From positions 1 to 12,166 of the forward strand of contig JAJXXB010000043.1 of the NCBI GenBank assembly GCA_021781315.1: a DNA stretch of 12,166 nucleotides, given 5' to 3'. This document shows, in pieces, positions 7,010-12,166 of this stretch. The notes under the pieces were generated by a model. The model had not been told where the DNA came from and made no database searches. It saw only the letters and a list, made by a program, of their open reading frames with translations. The position numbers and the translations under genes were made by a program. Origin of the DNA: Actinomycetes bacterium. GTDB taxonomy: Bacteria; Actinomycetota; Acidimicrobiia; Acidimicrobiales; RAAP-2. Each line of letters opens with the position of its first letter. Positions within the stretch are counted from its first letter, which is position 1.

Positions 7010-7023
7010 GCTATCATGATTAT
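7002..7023. promoter_or_regulatory. Candidate MarR operator (22-bp imperfect palindrome)
   Basis: ATATTCATG (7002-7010) and CATGATTAT (7015-7023) are inverted repeats with 8 of 9 positions matching, separated by CTAT. A perfect inner palindrome, ATCATGAT, spans 7013-7020. The site covers the marR -10 box, likely start point and first codon, and lies near where a -35 for the exporter would sit. It is AT-rich in a GC-rich setting. Size and position fit a MarR dimer site. Confidence 0.6.
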
Positions 7024-7024
7024 A
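7019..7024 (-). promoter_or_regulatory. -10 box of the marR promoter
   Basis: Read on the minus strand this is TATAAT, a perfect sigma-70-type -10 hexamer, followed by CATGATAGC and the ATG at 7009. Transcription would begin about 2-3 nt before the ATG. No good -35 is seen 16-18 nt upstream. On the plus strand, GATACT (7038-7043) is a weak -10 candidate for the exporter. Confidence 0.55.
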
Positions 7025-7092
7025 CGGCCTTCCCGATGATACTGCTTCGGGGTACAAGCGCCACTCGCCACTTTCGAAAGGACAACGGACCT

Positions 7093-8598
7093 ATGCCACC
7101 CATTTCTACCGTACAATCAGGTGTTTCTGACCGCCGTCGCTGGATCGCGCTCATCGTGGTCTGCCTGGCCATGCTCATGAACGCCCTCGATGGCTCCATC
7201 GTGAACGTCGCCCTGCCCTCGATCCAGCGCGACCTGCACTTCTCCGCCTCGGGGCTGACCTGGGTCGTGGACGCCTACCTGATCGCCTTTGGCAGCGTGC
7301 TGATGCTCGCCGGGCGTCTGGGGGACCTGCTGGGACGCAAGAAGGTCTTCCTCGGCGGCGTCGCCCTCTTTAGCGCGGCGTCCTTCTTCTGCGCTCTCGC
7401 CACGAGCCAGGCCGCGCTGATCGCCGCGCGCTTCGTCCAGGGCATCGGCGGCGCCGTCTCGACGTCGGTGATCGTGGCGATCATCGTCACCGAGTTCACG
7501 GGCGCGGCCGAGCGGGCCAAGGCCATGAGCGCCTACATGTTCGTCGCCGTGGGCGGGGGATCGCTCGGGCTCCTGGTCGGCGGCTTTCTGACCCAGAGCG
7601 TCAACTGGCACTGGATCTTCTTGATCAACGTCCCGATCGGCCTGGCCACGCTGGTGCTGGGCTGGTACCTGATTCGTGAGAACGAGGGACTCGGCGTCGG
7701 CCACGGTCTCGACGTGACCGGATCGCTGCTGCTGACCTTCTCGCTGCTGACGGGGATCTACGGCATCGTGAAGGCCTCGGCCTACGGCTGGATCTCGGCG
7801 CGCACTCTCGCCACGCTGGGCGCGTCGGTCGTGCTCGCGAGCCTCTTTCTCCTCGTCGAGTCGCGCGTCGCTCGGCCGATCGTGCCCCTGCGGATCTTCT
7901 CCCTGCGCAGCCTCAGCGTCTCGAGCGTGGTGCGCGGGCTGACCTTCTCCGCCATGTACGCGGTGTTCTTCTTCGGCGCTCTCTACCTCGAGCGAATCCT
8001 CGGCTTCGGGCCGCTCGCGACCGGACTGGCGTTCCTGCCGATGTCGCTGTCCATGGCCGCGATGTCCCTGGGCGCGACCAGTCGGCTGCTCGTTCGATTC
8101 GGCGCCATGCGTCTGCTGGTGCCGGGGCTCTCCGCAGTGACCGTGGGACTGATCCTGCTCTCGCGTTCGGGCGTGCACTCGTCGTATCTCACGTCGGTGC
8201 TGCCGGCCTTTCTTCTGTTGGGACTGGGCATGAGCGTCTCGGCGGTGCCGCTGTTGACCATCGCGATGGCCGACGTGCCGCGCGAGGACGCCGGCCTCGC
8301 CTCGGGCATCGTGAACGTCTCGATGTGGCTCGCGTCCTCGACCACCCTCGCGGTGCTCGGCACGCTCGCGGCCAGCACAACGTCCTCGCACCTCGCCCTG
8401 GGCCAGAGTGTGGCGGCGGCGTCGGTCGCGGGATATCACGTGACCTTCGCGGTGGGAGCCCTGCTGGCCGGCGCCGGTCTGCTGGTGACGGTGACCCTGT
8501 TGCGCTCGCCGGCGCGACGTGAGCGCCTGGCCACGTTCGCCGAGACGCGGATCCTTGACGAAGGGTTGAGCGGCGAGCTGATCCTCGACGAGTTCTAA
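7093..8598 (+). CDS. MFS drug exporter, DHA2 (14-TM) type
   Basis: The 501-aa protein has the length and hydrophobic pattern of a 14-helix drug:H+ antiporter. Visible signatures are LDGSIVNVALPSI (motif D1, residues 32-44), GRLGDLLGRKKV (motif A, 74-85, between helices 2 and 3) and a glycine-rich motif C-like stretch GGGSLGLLVGGF in helix 5. Such inner-membrane proteins expel amphipathic drugs, dyes or endogenous metabolites using the proton gradient. ATG 7093 is preferred: AAAGGA (7077-7082) lies 10 nt upstream and the following residues match the family's short cytoplasmic lead. The open frame extends back to 6901 but would run through marR and the operator. It diverges from marR, a classic repressor/exporter layout. 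The substrate cannot be read from the sequence. Confidence 0.92.
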   Translation: MPPISTVQSGVSDRRRWIALIVVCLAMLMNALDGSIVNVALPSIQRDLHFSASGLTWVVDAYLIAFGSVLMLAGRLGDLLGRKKVFLGGVALFSAASFFCALATSQAALIAARFVQGIGGAVSTSVIVAIIVTEFTGAAERAKAMSAYMFVAVGGGSLGLLVGGFLTQSVNWHWIFLINVPIGLATLVLGWYLIRENEGLGVGHGLDVTGSLLLTFSLLTGIYGIVKASAYGWISARTLATLGASVVLASLFLLVESRVARPIVPLRIFSLRSLSVSSVVRGLTFSAMYAVFFFGALYLERILGFGPLATGLAFLPMSLSMAAMSLGATSRLLVRFGAMRLLVPGLSAVTVGLILLSRSGVHSSYLTSVLPAFLLLGLGMSVSAVPLLTIAMADVPREDAGLASGIVNVSMWLASSTTLAVLGTLAASTTSSHLALGQSVAAASVAGYHVTFAVGALLAGAGLLVTVTLLRSPARRERLATFAETRILDEGLSGELILDEF

Positions 8599-8630
8599 CG
8601 CGCCGCGTCAGCGGGGGCGGCGCGGCGCGT
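8598..8630. terminator. Bidirectional terminator-like hairpin between convergent genes
   Basis: ACGCGCCGCG (8598-8607) and CGCGGCGCGT (8621-8630) are a perfect 10-bp inverted repeat with a 13-nt loop. The left arm begins at the last base of the exporter stop codon; the loop holds the P-type ATPase stop codon and the right arm is within its coding end. No T-run follows on either side, so the role rests on stem strength and position. Confidence 0.6.
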
Positions 8631-11319
8631 GCTCGACGAAGCGCGACGCGCGCCGCTTCACGCGCCGCGTCTGACGCTGGGCGTGGGTGAGGGGCAGCAC
8701 CTCGGCCGCCGGTCGGCGGAAGAAGATCGTCTTGGCGATTTCGACGAGCACGAGGTAGATCACCACCATCGCGAAGAGCAGCAGGAAGAACCTCGTGGGC
8801 AGCGGTGAGAACCCGAAGAGGTGGGAGAGTCCCGTGTAGGGCAACAGCGCGCCCACCAGCGCCGCGCCCGAGGGCACCGCGATCATGGCCGTCGAGGGAC
8901 GGCTGTGAAAGAAGGGTACGCGCCGGGTGCGTATCACGTAGACCACGAGGGTCTGCGTCGCGAGGGACTCGACGAACCAGCCGGTTCGAAACTCCACGTG
9001 GCCGGCGTGCAGGACGCTCAGCATGATCCAGAACGTCGCGAAGTCAAAGATCGAGCTGATCGGTCCGAAGACGGACATGAAGCGCCGGATGTGCGCGAGG
9101 TCCCAGGCGGCCGGGCGGGCCAGCGCCTCGGTGTCGACGTGGTCGGTGGGTATGACCAACTGGCCCGCGTTGTAGAGCAGGTTGTTGAGCAGGATCTGCG
9201 AGGGCAGCATCGGTAGGAACGTGAGGAATGCCGAGGCGCCGGCGGCGCTGAACATGTTGCCGAAGTTCGATGACGTGGCCATCAAGACGTACTTCATCGT
9301 GTTGGCGAAGATGCGCCGACCCTCCATGACCCCCTCGGCGAGGACGCCGAGGTCCTTGTCGAGGAGAACGACGTCGGCGGCGTCCTTGGCCACGTCGGTG
9401 CCCGAGTCGACCGAGATGCCCACGTCGGCGTGATGGAGGGCGACGGCATCGTTGACGCCGTCGCCCATGTAGGCAACGTCGCGACCCGTGCGGCGCGCGA
9501 CGTTGATGATGCGCGACTTCTGGTCGGGAGCGATCCGCGAGAACACGGTCGTGGTCTCGATCGCCGCCTCGAGGGCGTCGTCGTCCATGGCCGCCAGGTC
9601 GGATCCGGACAGGACGCCGGTCACCGTGAGGCCGATGTCGTGACAGACCTTGGCGGCGACGACGCCGTTGTCGCCAGTGATGATCTTGACGGTCACGCCG
9701 AGACCTTCGAGCGTCGCGATCGCCGCGCCGGCGTCGTCCTTGGGTCGGTCCGAGAAGGTGAGAAATCCCTCGAAGGCCAGCTTGGCCTCGTCGGCCGGTG
9801 CGACCCGCGTGGCGGGATCGATCGCACGGCTCGCGACGGCGATCACTCGCTCGCCGCGGGCGAAGAGTTCGGCCAGGGCGGCGCGAACGCCGTCGGTCAC
9901 CGCCGCACAGCGCGCGAGTACGGCCTCGGGCGCCCCCTTGGTAATGAGAAGCCCCGGGGTGTCGGGGGCGGAGACCACCACTGAGACCATCTGACGCTCG
10001 TGGTCAAAGGGCAGCACGTCGAGGCGTCGGTAGGACGACACCGCGTCGTTGAGCGGGTGCCCGACCCTCGCGCCGTGGGCGACCCAGAGGGCGTCGTCGA
10101 GGGCGTTGCCCCCCACGGGGCCCTCCGCGGTCATCGTGGCCTCGTTGCACAGCAGTCCGAGTAGGAAGGGCCGGTCCGAGACGGCGAGGGAGCCGTCGAG
10201 GGCGGCCTCGAAGGTGATGACCCCCTCGGTCAGCGTGCCGGTCTTGTCGGTGAAGAGCACGTCGATGTTGCCGAGGTCCTCGATCGCCACGAGGCGCTTG
10301 ACGAGGACCTTCTTGTTGGCCAGGGCGCGCGAGCCCGTCGAGAGGCTCACGGTGACGATCGCCGGCATCATCTCGGGCGCGATGCCGACGGCGATCGCGA
10401 GCGAGAAGAGCAGCGCGTCGATGAGCGGACGTGACAGCGCCAGGTTGATTCCGAAGATGACGACCGTGAGCAGCCCCGCGACGAGGAAGAGGAACCGCGA
10501 GAACTTCGCGAGTCCCACCTCGAAGGCGCTCTGGACCTGGGTGTCGGCCAGCCCGGTCGCGATGCGACCGAATTCGGTGCGCGTCGCGGTTTCGACGACC
10601 AGCGCCGTGGCGGCGCCCTGGTGGACGATCGTTCCCATGTAGGCGCAATTGGCGAGGCTCAACGCGTCGCCGGTCGCGGCCTCGGAGGACTTGGCCACCG
10701 GCATCGACTCGCCGGTGAGAACCCCTTCGTCGCACTCGAACTCGTCGACTTGGATCAGGCGCACGTCGGCCGGCACCAGTGAGCCGAGGGTGAGCTCGAT
10801 CACGTCCCCGGGCACCAGACTCGCGACGGGGACCTTCGTGGCCGTCGCGTCGCGATAGACCGTGGCGTTCTGGCTGATCTTGCCACGCAGCGAGGCCATG
10901 GCGATCGCCGCGCGATACTCGTTGAAGAATCCCAGCCCCACGCTCAGGGCCACGATCACGGCGATGATGAGCGCGTTGGTGGCCCCGCCCGTGAAGGCCG
11001 AGACGAGGGCGGCGATGAGCAGCAAGATGAGGATCGGATTCTTCACCTGACGCCAGAGAACGGTGCGAGCGCGCACGCGATGCACGGAGAGCACGTTGGG
11101 CCCGTAGCGCGCGAGTCGCGCGGCGGCCTCCTCACCCGAGAGTCCGCGCGCCGTGCTCGCCATCGCGACGAGCGCGTCGTCCACGCTGAGAGCGGCGCTC
11201 GCCGCCAGGTCGGACGTGGCGGAGGGCACCTCGGAACGAGTCACGTGGCCAGTCTCGCCGGTCGCGACGTCGGTCGCCGTCACGCGGTGGTGTGCGAGAG
11301 GGAGTGCGTTCGCTACCAT
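8608..11319 (-). CDS. mgtA: P-type ATPase, MgtA-like magnesium-transport type (P3B)
   Basis: A 903-aa P-type ATPase with all core parts: TGES (202-205, actuator domain), FTDKTGTLTEG with phosphorylated Asp358, KGAPE (461-465, nucleotide binding), TGDN (548-551) and GDGVND (619-624). Features typical of MgtA/MgtB are the TM4 motif IAPEMMP (313-319), SSNFGNMFS (683-691), LPMLPSQILLNNLLY (702-716), IPTDHVD near 723-729, and SSIFDFATF (755-763). The family imports Mg2+ across the inner membrane with ATP. In the E. coli sequence as I recall it, the TM6 tyrosine is followed by Asp; here it is Asn717. The N-terminus (about 45 residues) is weakly conserved and the start is uncertain: ATG 11319 lacks a Shine-Dalgarno, and GTG 11283 is an alternative. 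Only 71 bp separate it from the divergent gene, leaving no room for a long Mg-sensing leader. Confidence 0.9.
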   Translation of the reverse strand: MVANALPLAHHRVTATDVATGETGHVTRSEVPSATSDLAASAALSVDDALVAMASTARGLSGEEAAARLARYGPNVLSVHRVRARTVLWRQVKNPILILLLIAALVSAFTGGATNALIIAVIVALSVGLGFFNEYRAAIAMASLRGKISQNATVYRDATATKVPVASLVPGDVIELTLGSLVPADVRLIQVDEFECDEGVLTGESMPVAKSSEAATGDALSLANCAYMGTIVHQGAATALVVETATRTEFGRIATGLADTQVQSAFEVGLAKFSRFLFLVAGLLTVVIFGINLALSRPLIDALLFSLAIAVGIAPEMMPAIVTVSLSTGSRALANKKVLVKRLVAIEDLGNIDVLFTDKTGTLTEGVITFEAALDGSLAVSDRPFLLGLLCNEATMTAEGPVGGNALDDALWVAHGARVGHPLNDAVSSYRRLDVLPFDHERQMVSVVVSAPDTPGLLITKGAPEAVLARCAAVTDGVRAALAELFARGERVIAVASRAIDPATRVAPADEAKLAFEGFLTFSDRPKDDAGAAIATLEGLGVTVKIITGDNGVVAAKVCHDIGLTVTGVLSGSDLAAMDDDALEAAIETTTVFSRIAPDQKSRIINVARRTGRDVAYMGDGVNDAVALHHADVGISVDSGTDVAKDAADVVLLDKDLGVLAEGVMEGRRIFANTMKYVLMATSSNFGNMFSAAGASAFLTFLPMLPSQILLNNLLYNAGQLVIPTDHVDTEALARPAAWDLAHIRRFMSVFGPISSIFDFATFWIMLSVLHAGHVEFRTGWFVESLATQTLVVYVIRTRRVPFFHSRPSTAMIAVPSGAALVGALLPYTGLSHLFGFSPLPTRFFLLLFAMVVIYLVLVEIAKTIFFRRPAAEVLPLTHAQRQTRRVKRRASRFVEHAPRRPR

Positions 11320-11320
11320 A
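11314..11320. promoter_or_regulatory. Overlapping divergent -10-like boxes
   Basis: On the plus strand TACCAT (11314-11319) could serve the neocarzinostatin-like gene with a leader of about 65 nt. On the minus strand TATGGT (11320-11315) could serve mgtA if translation begins at GTG 11283. Both fit only the loose TAnnnT pattern, and neither has a good -35. Confidence 0.25.
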
Positions 11321-11341
11321 CGCGTGAGGGTGATCGCCGGT

Positions 11342-11359
11342 TCGGCCCCTTCCGGCCGA
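11342..11359 (+). promoter_or_regulatory. Hairpin in the leader of the neocarzinostatin-like gene
   Basis: TCGGCC (11342-11347) and GGCCGA (11354-11359) form a perfect 6-bp stem with a 6-nt loop, between the putative divergent promoters and the start codon. It could be mRNA structure or a protein site. Confidence 0.35.
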
Positions 11360-11371
11360 CGTGGCGAACAA

Positions 11372-11387
11372 AACCCGAAAGGGGGTT
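11372..11387 (+). promoter_or_regulatory. Strong ribosome binding site that can fold into a hairpin
   Basis: AAAGGGGGT (11378-11386) is a strong purine-rich ribosome site 4 nt before ATG 11391 and selects that start over the in-frame GTG at 11361. AACCC (11372-11376) can pair with GGGTT (11383-11387), enclosing part of the site and possibly modulating translation. Confidence 0.5.
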
Positions 11388-11390
11388 GTC

Positions 11391-11834
11391 ATGAACGTGC
11401 CGCTATCCGCAAAGTTCCTCGCGGTGCTCGGGCTCGGCTCGTCGCTGCTGCTCAGTGCGCCGCTCGCCGGGGCCGCCACGGCTCGGCCCCACTTGGTCGT
11501 CACGCCGTCGGGCAGCGTGAAGGCGGGCCAAGTGGTGAAAGTCCGTGGCGTGGACTTCAAGCCGCACGACACCGTCTATCTCACCGAATGCCTGGTGGCG
11601 GCCACCGGGGCGAAAGGCTGTGACATCTCGACGGCGACGCCCGTGAGCGTGAACGCCAAGGGCGCCTTCGGTTGGACCAAGTTCAAGATCGTCAGCGGCG
11701 TGATTGGTTCGGGCACGTGCGGCACGAAGAAGACCAACCTGAAGAATTGCGCGATCAGTGCGGGCAACGCGAACGGCGGCGACTCCGCGGTCTTTCGCAT
11801 CACCTTTGTGATTCCCGCCAAGGGCAAGGGCTAG
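11391..11834 (+). CDS. Secreted neocarzinostatin-fold (enediyne apoprotein-like) protein
   Basis: A 147-aa exported protein. A signal peptide (Lys8, hydrophobic 9-25, Ala-rich cut site near 28-31) leads to one small beta-rich domain. Its pattern matches the neocarzinostatin/macromomycin family: VTPSGSVKAGQVVKVRG, an F-x-P-x-D/T-x-VYLTEC strand, a CDISTA turn, VNAKGAFGW, a GTC...NC loop and a closing GDSAVFRITF strand. Cys67/Cys77 and Cys110/Cys120 fall where neocarzinostatin has its two disulfides. Family members such as neocarzinostatin hold and carry an enediyne chromophore, but many related proteins have no known ligand. Unlike acidic neocarzinostatin, the mature protein is basic (about 15 Lys/Arg to 5 Asp/Glu). 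It diverges from mgtA and is followed 47 bp later by an MFS exporter, possibly an operon. A generic Ig-like secreted domain is the alternative. Confidence 0.8.
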   Translation: MNVPLSAKFLAVLGLGSSLLLSAPLAGAATARPHLVVTPSGSVKAGQVVKVRGVDFKPHDTVYLTECLVAATGAKGCDISTATPVSVNAKGAFGWTKFKIVSGVIGSGTCGTKKTNLKNCAISAGNANGGDSAVFRITFVIPAKGKG

Positions 11835-11850
11835 GGCCACCACGATAGGA

Positions 11851-11877
11851 GCGCCGTGAGGCGCCGAACGAAGGAGG
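11851..11877 (+). promoter_or_regulatory. GNRA-loop hairpin and Shine-Dalgarno before the second MFS gene
   Basis: GCGCC (11851-11855) and GGCGC (11860-11864) form a 5-bp GC stem closed by the loop GTGA, a GNRA tetraloop. AAGGAGG (11871-11877) follows, 4 nt before GTG 11882. A separate promoter is not visible in the 47-bp gap, so cotranscription with the preceding gene is likely. Confidence 0.5.
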
Positions 11878-11881
11878 ATCC

Positions 11882-12166
11882 GTGAGCGATGCGCGCCGCG
11901 CCGGGTCCGTTCCGGGCGTGACCGCACTCCTGGCGATCCTCTTCATTACGTTCCTCGACAACACGGTCGTCAGCGCGATCCTGACCAACATCCAGTCCGA
12001 GTTGCACTCGGGTATCAGTCAGCTCCAGTGGGTGGTCGGGGCCTACGCGCTGACCTTCGCGAGTCTGATGTTGGTGTGCGGCTCGCTCGGCGACAACTTC
12101 GGACGCAAGCGGCTGATCCTCATCGGCGTGGCGATCTTCGCGGTCGGATCGCTGGTCAGCGCGCTG
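11882..12166 (+). CDS. MFS transporter, DHA2-like (3' end outside window)
   Basis: The first 95 residues of an MFS transporter run open to the window edge. Helix 1 (about 13-34) ends in FLDNTVVSAIL, a motif D1 form with the key Asp26. WVVGAYALTFASLMLVCG is helix 2, and GSLGDNFGRKRL (67-78) is motif A of the helix 2-3 loop. Helix 3 begins at about 79. These match drug:H+ antiporters of the DHA2 type and resemble the exporter at 7093, though the two are clearly different sequences. GTG 11882 has a near-consensus AAGGAGG just upstream. Its closeness to the neocarzinostatin-like gene suggests joint expression. The substrate and the final number of helices cannot be judged from this fragment. Confidence 0.9.
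   Translation, partial: MSDARRAGSVPGVTALLAILFITFLDNTVVSAILTNIQSELHSGISQLQWVVGAYALTFASLMLVCGSLGDNFGRKRLILIGVAIFAVGSLVSAL

Noticed and set aside
6901..7092. Upstream extension of the MFS exporter by 64 codons
   Set aside because: The extension would cross marR and its promoter and operator. The residues do not look like a family N-terminus, and ATG 7093 has its own ribosome site.
7117..8439. Minus-strand open frame of 440 codons
   Set aside because: It is antisense to the MFS exporter, whose motifs and hydropathy are clear. The antisense product is a low-complexity Arg/Glu/His/Gln string.
11391..11834. Presence of an enediyne biosynthetic cluster
   Set aside because: Only the apoprotein-like gene and a transporter are seen. 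No PKS, halogenase or enediyne cassette gene lies in the window, so production is not claimed.

Overview
The window is GC-rich, densely coded chromosomal DNA, most probably from a high-GC actinobacterium. The supporting signs are a GatD-type amidotransferase (the MurT/GatD pair amidates lipid II in actinobacteria and firmicutes), a protein acetyltransferase with the actinobacterial GNAT-first domain order, leaderless-looking promoters (TAnnnT about 6 nt before a start codon) and a neocarzinostatin-fold secreted protein. Acidimicrobiia is my best guess for the class, but it is only a guess. I see no insertion sequence, phage gene, CRISPR array or rRNA.

Layout. (1) 1-538: 3' part of gatD (+). 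It overlaps tail-to-tail with a minus-strand pair (516-1910) made of plsC and an unrecognised basic membrane protein. (2) 1973-2049: tRNA-Val(CAC) (+) with encoded CCA. (3) 2131-6392: a malonyl-CoA-synthetase-like AMP-forming ligase (matB-like), followed by a fusion of a GNAT acetyltransferase with an NDP-forming acyl-CoA synthetase (Pat type). The better start of the fusion is 3717. The gap between them holds nested inverted repeats. (4) 6518-8598: a marR regulator (-) diverging from a 14-TM DHA2-type MFS exporter (+), with a 22-bp imperfect palindrome over the marR promoter. (5) 8608-11319: an MgtA-like P-type ATPase (-), convergent with the exporter across a 10-bp perfect inverted repeat. 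(6) 11391-12166 (+): a secreted neocarzinostatin-fold protein followed 47 bp later by the start of a second DHA2-type MFS transporter, cut by the window end.

How the genes may work together. Region 3 looks like a metabolic enzyme next to its possible regulator: the ligase carries the PX4GK lysine motif that Pat enzymes acetylate in AMP-forming acyl-CoA synthetases. Region 4 is a conventional repressor/exporter module. Region 6 is the most intriguing. A neocarzinostatin-like apoprotein and an exporter resemble the sequester-and-export resistance pair of enediyne producers, yet no biosynthetic genes are visible and the mature protein is basic rather than acidic. Domain calls come from motif reading by eye; no database search was run.
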